NCBI GenBank assembly: GCA_034519525.1
Contig: JAXHOJ010000046.1
Span: 62,001 to 126,000 of the forward strand
From: Gemmobacter sp034519525
Lineage (GTDB): Bacteria > Pseudomonadota > Alphaproteobacteria > Rhodobacterales > Rhodobacteraceae
Direction of reading: 5' to 3'
DNA: 64,000 bases
The stretch's first letter is position 1. Each line of letters starts with the position of its first letter. This document shows, piece after piece, positions 16,976-25,435 of this stretch. The notes under the pieces are model-generated. The model was not told the DNA's origin, made no database searches, and saw only the letters and a program-made list of their open reading frames with translations. The position numbers were made by a program, and so were the translations under genes.

Positions 16976-18365
16976 ATGACAAACTGGAAGCCCGATCCCC
17001 GCACCCTGGCCCGCCCCGCCTATCTGTCGCTGGCGGAACAATTCGCCCGCGCCATTGAATCCGGCGCGCTGCCGGTGGGGGGGCGTCTGATGCCACACCG
17101 GAAACTGGCCGATGATCTGGGGCTTTCGGTGCAGACCGTCAGCCGCGCCTATGAAGAGCTGATCCGCCGGGGCCTGATTGCGGGCGAGGTGGGGCGCGGG
17201 TCTTTCGTTCTGGGGGCGGGGGCCGAGGCGCGACAGCCCTATCTGCCCGAACGCCCGGGTGAGGTGGTGGATCTGTCGATCCTGAAACCCGTGGCCGAAC
17301 CCCTGCATCTGGAGCGGCTGCGGCAGGGTTTTGGCTGGCTGGCCGAACATCTGGCTTCGGCCTCGGCCCTGTCTTTCCGGCCCAATACCGTGCTGCCGCA
17401 GCACCGTGCCACGGCGGCAGACTGGCTGAACCGGATCGGCATCCCGGCCGAGGCGCAGAACATCGCCATCACCAATGGCGCCACGCCCGCCATCACCGCC
17501 GCGCTGATGGGGGTGGGTGCCGCCCGGTTCGAGGGATTGCTGCCCGAAGCGCTGACCCATCACACGCTGATGCCGCTGTGCAGCTATCTTGGCCTGCATC
17601 TGGAAGGCGTGGCGATGGATGGGCAGGGGATGCTGCCCGCCGCACTGGACGAGGTGGCGCGGCGCGGCCTGATCCGGGCGGTGTATCTGCAGCCCAATGT
17701 CATCAATCCGCTGGCCTGCCAGATGGGGGCCGACCGTCGCGGCGAGTTGGTCGAGCTGGCGCGGCGGCATGATCTGGCGATCATCGAGAATGACATCCTC
17801 GAATGTCATGATCGCGGATCGTCCGCCCGCCTTTGCCGCGCTGGCGCCCGAACGGGTGCTGCATATCTGCGGTTTCACCAAGATCACCGTGCCGGGGCTG
17901 CGGCTGGCCTATCTTTCCGCCCCGCCGCGCCATGCCACGGCGGTGGCGAACCGGCATCTGGTTGCCAACTGGATGGCCACGCCGCCCATGGTCGATCTGC
18001 TGAGCCACTGGGTGCAGGATGGCACCGTGGCCGAGCTGGCGGGCTGGCAGCGGCAGGCGATGGCCGCCCGCCATGCCATCGCCGCCGAGGTGCTGGGGCC
18101 GCTGAAACCGGACAGCCATCCGCACAGCCTGCACCTGTGGCTGCGCCTGCCCGAGGGCCGCAGCGAAGAGGCTTTCGTGGCCGAGGCGCGCAATCTGGGC
18201 GTGGCAGTGGCGGCGGGCAGTGCCTTTCGCGCGACCGAAAAGGGGCGGCACGATTCGGTGCGCGTGTCGCTGGGCTCCACCCATGCGGGCGAGCTGCGGC
18301 ACGGGCTTTCCATTCTTTCTGCGCTGCTGACAGAGGCATCAGAGCCGCCATTGCCTGCGATCTGA
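16976..18365 (+). pseudogene. enuR: EnuR, MocR/GntR-type ectoine regulator, frameshifted
   Basis: Residues 1-277 read as a GntR winged helix (LADDLGLSVQTVSRAYEELI) followed by an aminotransferase-like domain. At about 17790-17808 the frame shifts by one extra base. The rest (ADRPPAFAALAPERVLHIC, then FTKITVPGLR) continues in another frame to 18365. Removing one base gives 462 residues and puts the FTKIT lysine at residue 302, the position remembered for the PLP lysine of Ruegeria pomeroyi EnuR. EnuR represses ectoine import and catabolism and is relieved by ectoine-derived inducers. As read, the product loses the PLP site and ends in unrelated sequence. A sequencing error is possible. Confidence 0.88.
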
Positions 18366-18406
18366 GCAGGAATTTGTCTTGATGCGGGTTGCGCCGTGTA
18401 GAATAA

Positions 18407-18447
18407 TTGTCATGATATTATTTAGTAAATTGACATGATTTGTCATG
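18407..18447. promoter_or_regulatory. Operator candidate upstream of ehuA
   Basis: In an AT-rich island, TGTCATGAT (18408-18416), TGACATGAT (18431-18439) and TGTCATG (18441-18447) recur. TGACA/TGTCA at 18431-18445 form a perfect 5-bp inverted repeat. The site lies between enuR and ehuA and is the best candidate for the EnuR-controlled promoter region of the uptake and degradation operon. Confidence 0.5.
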
Positions 18448-18501
18448 CGGGTCACCTTGCGTTCAACCTGATCGGCCCCGATCTGATCGCAGGAGACGCA
18501 A

Positions 18502-19287
18502 GTGACAGCCCCGATCATCCGTATCGACAGCATCCGAAAAAGCTTTGGCACCCATACCGTTCTGGATAACCTGAGCTTCGATGTGATGCCCGGTGAAAAA
18601 CTGGCGCTTATCGGGCCTTCCGGCTCTGGCAAGACCACGATCCTGCGCATCCTGATGACGCTGGAAACCATCAACGGCGGCCATATCGAGGTCTGCGGCG
18701 AACAGCTTTACCATATGCAGCGCAAGGGCCGCGAAGTGCCGGCGGACGAGGCGCATCTGCACCACATGCGCCGCCACATCGGCATGGTGTTCCAGCATTT
18801 CAACCTGTTTCCGCATAAATCGGTGCTGGAAAACATCACGCTCGCCCCGGTGCTGACCAAGGGCGAGGCGCGCCCCATGGCCGAAAAGCGGGCGCGCGAT
18901 CTGCTGGATATGGTCGGTCTGGCTGACAAGGCGGGCCATATGCCCGCGCAGCTTTCCGGCGGGCAGAAGCAGCGCGTGGCGATTGCCCGGGCATTGGCGC
19001 TGCAGCCCCGCATCATGCTGTTTGACGAAGTCACCAGCGCGCTGGACCCCGAGCTGGTGGAAGAAGTGCTGCTGGTGATGAAACGCCTCGCCGCCGAAAC
19101 CGACATGACCATGCTGCTGGTCACGCATGAAATGGGCTTTGCCCATGAATTTGCCGACCGCGTGCTGTTCTTCGACAAGGGCCACATCATCGAACAGGGC
19201 CCGCCGGACCACATCTTTTCCAACCCGACGCATGAACGAACCCAAACCTTCCTGCGCAAGATCATCGCCGCAGGGCACCGCGTCTGA
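18502..19287 (+). CDS. ehuA: Ectoine/hydroxyectoine ABC transporter ATP-binding protein EhuA
   Basis: The 261-residue ATPase starts at GTG behind AGGAG. Walker A is GPSGSGKTT (residues 38-46), the signature LSGGQKQR and Walker B MLFDEVTSALD follow, with the switch His in LLVTHEMGF. This is the polar-amino-acid subtype of importer ATPases. It energises uptake together with EhuB, EhuC and EhuD, encoded directly downstream; gene order and product set match the Ehu system of rhizobia and some Rhodobacteraceae. Two 130-bp blocks of promoter-like sequence precede it. Confidence 0.92.
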   Translation: MTAPIIRIDSIRKSFGTHTVLDNLSFDVMPGEKLALIGPSGSGKTTILRILMTLETINGGHIEVCGEQLYHMQRKGREVPADEAHLHHMRRHIGMVFQHFNLFPHKSVLENITLAPVLTKGEARPMAEKRARDLLDMVGLADKAGHMPAQLSGGQKQRVAIARALALQPRIMLFDEVTSALDPELVEEVLLVMKRLAAETDMTMLLVTHEMGFAHEFADRVLFFDKGHIIEQGPPDHIFSNPTHERTQTFLRKIIAAGHRV

Positions 19288-19306
19288 CCCAACCGAGAGG
19301 AAGACC

Positions 19307-20125
19307 ATGAAACATACCCTTCTTGCCGCGCTGCTCCTGGCAGCGCCGTTTCCCGCCATGGCCGAAACGCTGGATGATCTGAAGGAACAGGGCTTTGCCC
19401 GGATCGCCATCGCCAACGAGCCGCCCTTCACCGCCGTTGCCGCCGATGGCACGGTGTCCGGCGCTGCCCCCGATGTGGCGCGCGAAGTCTTCAAACGGCT
19501 GGGCGTGCCCGAGGTTGTCGCCTCGATCAGCGAATATGGCGCGATGATCCCGGGCCTGCAGGCCCGCCGTCATGATGCCATCACCGCAGGCCTGTTCATG
19601 AAGCCCGAACGTTGCACCGCCGTGGCCTATTCGGAACCCGTGCTGTGTGATGCCGAGGCCTTCCTGCTGCCCAAGGGCAACCCCAAGGGCTTCAAATCCT
19701 ATGCCGATATCGCGGCCGATCCGCAGGCACGGATTGGCGCGCCGGGCGGCGGCACCGAAGAAAAACTGGCGCTGGAGGCCGGGGTGCCGCGGGATCGCGT
19801 GATCGTGGTGCCGGATGGCCAATCGGGTGTGAAGATGCTGCAGGATGGCCGGATCGACGTCTATTCGCTGCCGGTGCTGTCGATTTCCGATCTGATGACC
19901 AAGGCCGCCGATCAGAACCTTGAAATGGTGGCCCCGGTGGTCGGCGCCCCGGTCTATTGCGATGGCGCCGCGTTCCGCAAGGAAGACACCGCGCTGCGCG
20001 ATGCCTTCGATGCCGAACTGGCGAAGATGAAGGAATCGGGCGAATTTGCCGCCATCATCGAACCCTATGGCTTCTCGGCGGCGGCGGCCATTTCCACCTC
20101 GCGCGCGGCGCTTTGCGGCGAATGA
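19307..20125 (+). CDS. ehuB: Ectoine/hydroxyectoine-binding periplasmic protein EhuB
   Basis: The 272-residue protein has a signal peptide ending AMAE and is the solute-binding subunit of the importer. The region ANEPPFTAVAADGTVSGAAP matches the ligand-binding entry of EhuB-type proteins, and the length and the order ehuA-ehuB-ehuC-ehuD fit. In the periplasm it delivers ectoine or 5-hydroxyectoine to EhuCD. The start at 19307 has a GAGAGGAAG site. A perfect stem-loop follows in the 51-bp gap before ehuC and may stabilise the binding-protein mRNA. Confidence 0.9.
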   Translation: MKHTLLAALLLAAPFPAMAETLDDLKEQGFARIAIANEPPFTAVAADGTVSGAAPDVAREVFKRLGVPEVVASISEYGAMIPGLQARRHDAITAGLFMKPERCTAVAYSEPVLCDAEAFLLPKGNPKGFKSYADIAADPQARIGAPGGGTEEKLALEAGVPRDRVIVVPDGQSGVKMLQDGRIDVYSLPVLSISDLMTKAADQNLEMVAPVVGAPVYCDGAAFRKEDTALRDAFDAELAKMKESGEFAAIIEPYGFSAAAAISTSRAALCGE

Positions 20126-20134
20126 TGCAACAGG

Positions 20135-20157
20135 GGCGGTGCGCCCGGCGCACCGCC
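20135..20157 (+). other. Stem-loop between ehuB and ehuC
   Basis: GGCGGTGCG / CGCACCGCC form a perfect 9-bp stem with loop CCCGG. No T-tract follows, so it is more likely an mRNA-stability or processing element that raises ehuB over the permeases than a terminator. Confidence 0.6.
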
Positions 20158-20176
20158 TGACCGGAAAGGCAGCAGG

Positions 20177-20833
20177 ATGGCGGATTGGTCAGGTTACATG
20201 ACCCTGATCCTTCAGGGAGCGCTGGTCACGGCGCAGCTGACGGTGATGGGGGCGGCGCTGGCGCTGGTGATGGCCTTTGTCGCAGGGCTGGGCCGCCTGT
20301 CGCGCTTTGCCGCGCTGCGGGCGCTGGCGGTGGTGTATATCGAATTCTTTCGCGGCACCTCGATCTTCGTGCAGCTGTTCTGGGTCTATTTCGTGCTGCC
20401 CTTTGCCGGGATCACCCTTGATCCGCTGGCGGCGGGCGTCATGGCGCTGGGCCTGAATGTCGGCGCCTATGGCGCCGAGGTGGTGCGCGGCGCCGTGCTG
20501 TCGGTGCCCCGCGATCAATACGAGGCCTGCATCGCCGTCAATCTGACGCGGATGCAGCGGATGCGCCATGTGATCCTGCCGCAGGCCCTGCCGCTGATGC
20601 TGCCGACCTTTGGCAATAATGCCATCGAATTGCTGAAGGCCACGGCCGTGGTTTCGCTGATCTCGCTGACCGACATGACGTTTCAGGCTCAGGTGGTGCG
20701 CGCGCAGACCGGCAGTACGCTGATCCCCTTTGCGATGATCCTGGGGCTGTATTTTCTGATGTCGCTGGCAATCTCGGGCGGGGTGCGCTGGCTGGAACGC
20801 CGCGTGACGCGCGGGCTGGACGGGGTGCGCTAA
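20177..20833 (+). CDS. ehuC: Ectoine/hydroxyectoine ABC transporter permease EhuC
   Basis: The 218-residue inner-membrane protein belongs to the HisM/GlnP permease family, with about five hydrophobic segments. The EAA-like cytoplasmic loop (AVNLTRMQRMRHVILPQALP) contacts the ATPase. The N-terminus MADWSGYMTLILQGALVTAQ is the usual start of this group. It pairs with EhuD, which begins after one base. Confidence 0.9.
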   Translation: MADWSGYMTLILQGALVTAQLTVMGAALALVMAFVAGLGRLSRFAALRALAVVYIEFFRGTSIFVQLFWVYFVLPFAGITLDPLAAGVMALGLNVGAYGAEVVRGAVLSVPRDQYEACIAVNLTRMQRMRHVILPQALPLMLPTFGNNAIELLKATAVVSLISLTDMTFQAQVVRAQTGSTLIPFAMILGLYFLMSLAISGGVRWLERRVTRGLDGVR

Positions 20834-20834
20834 G

Positions 20835-21494
20835 ATGGAATGGGATTGGGCCTTTGTCTGGCAGATCATGCCCACGCTTCTGGAAGGGCTGAAGCTGACG
20901 CTGCTGATCACGCTGCTGGCCTCGGCCGTGGCGATGGTGCTGGGGCTGGGTTTTGCCATCCTGCGCCGCTCGTCTGTTGCCGTGGTGGCGCGGGGCACCG
21001 GCTGGTTTGTGGAATTCATCCGCGGCACCCCGCTTCTGGTGCAGCTTTACGTCATCTTCTATGTGCTGCCCGATATCGGCATCCGTCTGCCGCCGCTTGT
21101 GGCGGGTGTGATCGGCATGGGCCTGCATTACGCCACCTATACCGCCGAGGTGTATCGCGGTGGCATCGAAAACGTGCCGCGCGGCCAGTGGGAGGCGGCA
21201 AAGGCCACCAACCTTACGGCGCGTCAGGCCTGGCTGCATGTGATCCTGCCGCAGGCGGTGCCGCCGATGATCCCGGCGCTGGCCAATTATCTGATCGCCA
21301 TGTTCAAGGAAACGCCGCTGCTGTCGGCCATCACCGTGCTGGAGCTGATGAACCAGGCCAAATCTGTGGCCAATTCCAGCTATCGCTACATCGAGCCGAT
21401 GACGATGGTGGGGGTATTCTTCCTTGCCATCAGCCTTGTCTCCGTCGTCATCCTGAAATGGCTGGAACACCGCTTTGGAAAGGTAGCCAAATGA
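20835..21494 (+). CDS. ehuD: Ectoine/hydroxyectoine ABC transporter permease EhuD
   Basis: The 219-residue inner-membrane permease is the second subunit of the Ehu channel. It has the RGTPLLVQLYVIFYVLPD region and the EAA loop (ATNLTARQAWLHVILPQAVP) of amino-acid-type permeases. It starts directly after ehuC and its stop overlaps the eutA ATG (ATGA), so import and catabolic genes are one transcription unit. Confidence 0.9.
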   Translation: MEWDWAFVWQIMPTLLEGLKLTLLITLLASAVAMVLGLGFAILRRSSVAVVARGTGWFVEFIRGTPLLVQLYVIFYVLPDIGIRLPPLVAGVIGMGLHYATYTAEVYRGGIENVPRGQWEAAKATNLTARQAWLHVILPQAVPPMIPALANYLIAMFKETPLLSAITVLELMNQAKSVANSSYRYIEPMTMVGVFFLAISLVSVVILKWLEHRFGKVAK

Positions 21495-22252
21495 CCGAGA
21501 TCCTGAAAGCCCCGCGCAGCCCCCGGCTGGATGCGCGCCCCTATCCCCGGCGCATCGGGCTGCTGGCCCTGTCTACCGACCACACGTTCGAGATGGATTT
21601 TGCCCGCATCGTGGCGCCGCGCGGCATCGGGGTCTATGCCAACCGCATTGCCTTTGCCAATCCGGTGACGCCCGAAACCCTGGCGGCCATGGAACCCGAT
21701 CTGGCCGAAACCGCCGCGCTGATCCTGCCGGGCGAAGATCTGGATGCGGTGGTTTACGGCTGCACCTCGGCCTCGGTGGTGATCGGGGATCCGGCGGTGC
21801 GTGCGGCGGTGCAGCGTGGCAAGCCGGGAGTCGAGGTCATCACCCCGATTTCTGCGGTGCTGAAGGGGCTGCGGGCACTGGGCGCGGGGCGGATTTCGGT
21901 GTTGACGCCCTATACCCCCGAAACCTCGGCGCCTTTCGCCCGCCTGTTCGAGGCCGAGGGCCTGACGCTGGATCGGTTCACCTGTCTGAACATGCTGGAT
22001 GACCGCGACATGGCCCGCGTCGCGCTGGACGAGATCATCGACTTTGCGCGCAGCGCCGTGGCGCCGGGATCAGAGGCTTTGTTCATCTCCTGCACCGCGA
22101 TCCGCGCCGCAGGCATCATCGACCGGATCGAGGCGGCGGCGGGCGTGCCGGTCATCAGCTCCAATTACGCCGCCGCCTGGAATGTGCTGCGCCATTGCGG
22201 CGACAGCGCCGCCGCTGCGCCCGGCCATCTGATGACGCTGAACCTGCCATGA
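21491..22252 (+). CDS. eutA: EutA, Asp/Glu racemase-like hydroxyectoine-pathway protein
   Basis: The 253-residue protein belongs to the Asp/Glu racemase / maleate isomerase superfamily: the two catalytic-type cysteines lie in VVYGCTSASVV and LFISCTAIRA. EutA, EutB and EutC are proposed to convert 5-hydroxyectoine to ectoine; individual steps are not firmly assigned. The ATG overlaps ehuD and the stop overlaps eutB, both by four bases, so expression is tightly coupled. Confidence 0.88.
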   Translation: MTEILKAPRSPRLDARPYPRRIGLLALSTDHTFEMDFARIVAPRGIGVYANRIAFANPVTPETLAAMEPDLAETAALILPGEDLDAVVYGCTSASVVIGDPAVRAAVQRGKPGVEVITPISAVLKGLRALGAGRISVLTPYTPETSAPFARLFEAEGLTLDRFTCLNMLDDRDMARVALDEIIDFARSAVAPGSEALFISCTAIRAAGIIDRIEAAAGVPVISSNYAAAWNVLRHCGDSAAAAPGHLMTLNLP

Positions 22253-23220
22253 CCGTAACGCTGGACGATATCCGCAAGGCAGAGGTGCGGATTGCAGGAC
22301 ATGTGCGGCAGACGCCGCTGCTGCAGGATGCCTTGCTTTCGGCCCGGCTGGGGCAGGACATCTTGCTGAAGCAGGAATACCGCCAGACCACCGGCGCCTT
22401 CAAGCTGCGCGGGGCGACCAATGCCCTGCTGTCGCTGCCGCCGGGCGCCCGGGCGCGCGGTGTCATCACCGCCTCGACGGGCAATCATGGCCGGGCGCTG
22501 GCCCATGCCGCCCGGGCCGAAGGGATACGCGCCGTGATCTGCCTGTCGCGGCTGGTGCCCGGCAACAAGGTGCAGGCCATTCAGGCGCTGGGCGCCGAGG
22601 TGCGGATCATCGGCCAGTCACAGGATGACGCCATGGCGGAGGTTGCCCGCGCCGTGCAGGCCGAAGGGCTGACGGAAATTGCACCTTTCGATGATGCGGC
22701 GGTGATCGCGGGGCAGGGCACGCTGGCGCTTGAACTGCTGGCGCAGAGGCCGGATCTGGCCACGCTTCTGGTGCCGCTGTCGGGGGGCGGGCTGGCCGCC
22801 GGGGTGGCTGTGGCTGCCAAGGCCTTGCTGCCCGACATCCGGGTGATCGGCATTTCCATGCAGCAGGGCGCCGCCATGGCCGTCAGCCTCGCCGCAGGCC
22901 ATCCGGTGGAGGTGGCAGAGCTGCCAAGCCTGGCCGACAGTCTGGGCGGCGGCATCGGCCTGCACAACCGGCTGACCTTTGCGCTGTGCCGCCGCCTGCT
23001 TGACCGCGTCATTCTGGTATCGGAACCCGAGATTGCCGCCGCCATGCGCCATATCCACGTCACCACCGGCGATTGGGTGGAAGGGGCCGCCGCCGTGGGG
23101 GTGGCTGCCCTGCTGGCGGGCCATCTTCCGGCACCAGACGGCCCGGTGGCCGCCCTGCTGACCGGGGCCAATGTCGCCCCCGAAACCACCGCCCGTGTTC
23201 TGGCCGGAGAGCTGGTATGA
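22249..23220 (+). CDS. eutB: EutB, threonine-dehydratase-like PLP enzyme
   Basis: The 323-residue protein is a fold-type II PLP enzyme: the PLP lysine is in TTGAFKLRGATNAL, the phosphate-binding ASTGNHGRAL follows, and the glycine loop is VPLSGGGLAAG. In the eutABC set it is thought to act on a hydroxyectoine-derived intermediate by dehydration, like threonine dehydratase. Start and stop overlap eutA and eutC by four bases each. Assignment beyond the family rests on gene context. Confidence 0.89.
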   Translation: MTVTLDDIRKAEVRIAGHVRQTPLLQDALLSARLGQDILLKQEYRQTTGAFKLRGATNALLSLPPGARARGVITASTGNHGRALAHAARAEGIRAVICLSRLVPGNKVQAIQALGAEVRIIGQSQDDAMAEVARAVQAEGLTEIAPFDDAAVIAGQGTLALELLAQRPDLATLLVPLSGGGLAAGVAVAAKALLPDIRVIGISMQQGAAMAVSLAAGHPVEVAELPSLADSLGGGIGLHNRLTFALCRRLLDRVILVSEPEIAAAMRHIHVTTGDWVEGAAAVGVAALLAGHLPAPDGPVAALLTGANVAPETTARVLAGELV

Positions 23221-24209
23221 GAGATCCCGTCACCATCCTGACCGAAACCGATCTGCGCGCGCTGATGCCGCTGGATCTGGCGGCCATTGACTGTATCGAG
23301 GATGCGTTTCGCGCGCTGGCCACCAGTCCCGTGGCCATGCCGCCCATCCTGCGGCTGGATATCCCCGAACACCGGGGCGAGGTGGATGTGAAAACCGCCT
23401 ATATTCCGGGCCTTGATCACTTTGCCATCAAGATCAGCCCCGGATTTTTCGGCAATCCGGCACTGGGCCTGCCCTCGACCAATGGCATGATGGTGGTGCT
23501 GTCGGCGCGCACCGGGCTGGTGCAGGCGCTGCTGCTGGACAATGGCTATCTGACCGATCTGCGCACTGCGGCGGCAGGTGCTTTGGCGGCGCGGCATCTT
23601 GCGCGGTCCGGGGCCTGCGTTGCCGCCGTGCTGGGCGCCGGTATGCAGGCGCGGATGCAGCTGCAGGCGCTGGCACTGGTGCGCCGCCTGACCGGCGCCC
23701 GCATCTGGGCGCGCGATCCGGCAAAGGCTGCCGCATTGGCCACCGAAATGACCGCCGCGCTGGGCCTGCCCGTCACCGCCTGCGCATCCGTGGCAGAGGC
23801 CACCGCAGGTGCCGATCTGATCGTGACCACCACACCCTCGGACCATCCGATCCTGACCGCAGATGCCGTCCGGCCCGGCGCCCATGTCACCGCCATGGGA
23901 TCGGATGCCGAACACAAGACTGAAATCGCCCCGGCGCTGCTGGCGCTGTCGCTTTATGTGCCCGACCGGCTGGCGCAGACCCGCCGCCTGGGCGAGCTGC
24001 ATCACGCCATTGCGGCGGGGGTTGTGCCGGCCGCGACAGATTTCCCCGAACTGGGCCAGATCATCGCCGGTCTGGCCCCGGGCCGCAGCAGCGGCAGCGA
24101 GATCACGCTGGCCGATCTGACCGGCACCGGAATTCAGGATACCGCCATTGCCACCCTTGCCGTGTCGCGCGCAGCGGCGGCAGGGGCCGGGCAGAAGTTC
24201 ACCGTCTGA
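23217..24209 (+). CDS. eutC: EutC, ornithine-cyclodeaminase/mu-crystallin-like protein
   Basis: The 330-residue protein has the conserved VDVKTAYIPGLDHFAIKISP entry region, an NAD-binding Rossmann motif AVLGAGMQARMQ and the GSDAEHKTEI active-site loop of the ornithine cyclodeaminase family. It is the third member of the hydroxyectoine-to-ectoine set. It overlaps eutB by four bases; a 42-bp gap with a strong AAGGAGG site leads to eutD. Confidence 0.89.
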   Translation: MRDPVTILTETDLRALMPLDLAAIDCIEDAFRALATSPVAMPPILRLDIPEHRGEVDVKTAYIPGLDHFAIKISPGFFGNPALGLPSTNGMMVVLSARTGLVQALLLDNGYLTDLRTAAAGALAARHLARSGACVAAVLGAGMQARMQLQALALVRRLTGARIWARDPAKAAALATEMTAALGLPVTACASVAEATAGADLIVTTTPSDHPILTADAVRPGAHVTAMGSDAEHKTEIAPALLALSLYVPDRLAQTRRLGELHHAIAAGVVPAATDFPELGQIIAGLAPGRSSGSEITLADLTGTGIQDTAIATLAVSRAAAAGAGQKFTV

Positions 24210-24251
24210 CAGCATGGGTCACACCGGGCAGGACGCCCGAAGGAGGCAGAA

Positions 24252-25433
24252 ATGAGCGATGTCGAACTGCGCTTTACCCGCGCAGAATTTGCCGAAAGGC
24301 TGGACAAGACCCGCCACGCGATGGCGGCGAAAGGGGTCGATCTGCTGATCGTCACCGATCCGTCCAACATGAACTGGCTGACCGGCTATGATGGCTGGTC
24401 GTTCTATGTGCATCAATGCGTCGTGGTGCCGCCCGAGGGCGAGCCGATCTGGTTTGGCCGGGGGCAGGATGCCAATGGCGCGAAACTCACCGCCTATCTG
24501 CGCGCAGAAAACATCATCGGCTATCCCGATCACTATGTGCAAAGCACCGAACGCCATCCGATGGATTATCTGTCGGCCATCCTGAAGGACAAGGGCTGGG
24601 GCCAGCTGCGCATCGGCGTCGAGATGGACAATTACTATTTCACCGCGGCCGCCTATGGCAGCCTGATGCGCCATCTGCCCGATGCCCGGTTCAGCGATTG
24701 CAACAGCCTGGTCAACTGGCAGCGCGCCTGCAAAAGCCCGCAGGAAATCGCCTATATGCGCAAGGCGGGCCGGATCGTCGAAAAGATGCACGAACGCATC
24801 ACCGACAAGATCGAGGTCGGGATGCGCAAATGCGATCTGGTGGCCGAAATCTACGATGCCGGCATCCGCGGAACGGATGGGTTCGGCGGCGATTATCCGG
24901 CCATCGTGCCGCTGCTGCCCTCGGGCCGGGATGCCAGCGCCCCGCATCTGACCTGGGATGACAAGCCGATGCAGCGGGGCATGGGCACCTTCTTCGAAAT
25001 CGCGGGCTGCTATCACCGCTATCATGTGCCGCTGTCGCGCACCGTGTTTCTGGGCAAGCCGACGCAGGCCTTTCTGGATGCCGAACAGGCGACGCTGGAA
25101 GGCATGGAGGCAGGCCTTGCTGCGGCCAGACCCGGCAATACCTGCGAAGATATCGCGCGCGGCTTCTTTGACGTGCTGGCGAAATACGGGATCATCAAGG
25201 ACAACCGCACCGGCTATGGCATCGGCGTCAGCTATCCGCCGGACTGGGGCGAACGCACCATGAGCCTGCGCCCCGGCGACCGCACGGTTCTGCAGCCGGG
25301 CATGACCTTCCACTTCATGACCGGGCTCTGGCTGGAGGATATGGGGCTGGAAATCACCGAAAGCATCCTCATCACCGAAACCGGGGTGGAATGTCTGGCC
25401 AATGTGCCCCGCAAGCTGATTGTGAAGGATTGA
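24252..25433 (+). CDS. eutD: Ectoine hydrolase (EutD/DoeA), M24 family
   Basis: The 393-residue enzyme has the pita-bread fold of creatinase/aminopeptidase P (peptidase M24). It opens the ectoine ring to give N-acetyl-L-2,4-diaminobutyrate in the cytoplasm. Family signs are PSNMNWLTGYDGWSFYVHQC at the N-terminal domain, GVEMDNYYFTAAAYG in the middle and YGIGVSYPPDWGERTMSLR near the active site. The start follows AAGGAGG. It precedes eutE with a two-base gap, the invariant pair for ectoine breakdown. Confidence 0.93.
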   Translation: MSDVELRFTRAEFAERLDKTRHAMAAKGVDLLIVTDPSNMNWLTGYDGWSFYVHQCVVVPPEGEPIWFGRGQDANGAKLTAYLRAENIIGYPDHYVQSTERHPMDYLSAILKDKGWGQLRIGVEMDNYYFTAAAYGSLMRHLPDARFSDCNSLVNWQRACKSPQEIAYMRKAGRIVEKMHERITDKIEVGMRKCDLVAEIYDAGIRGTDGFGGDYPAIVPLLPSGRDASAPHLTWDDKPMQRGMGTFFEIAGCYHRYHVPLSRTVFLGKPTQAFLDAEQATLEGMEAGLAAARPGNTCEDIARGFFDVLAKYGIIKDNRTGYGIGVSYPPDWGERTMSLRPGDRTVLQPGMTFHFMTGLWLEDMGLEITESILITETGVECLANVPRKLIVKD

Positions 25434-25435
25434 TC

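Noticed and set aside
20126..20176. Terminator between ehuB and ehuC
   Set aside because: The stem-loop has no T-tract and the permease genes clearly belong to the same operon.
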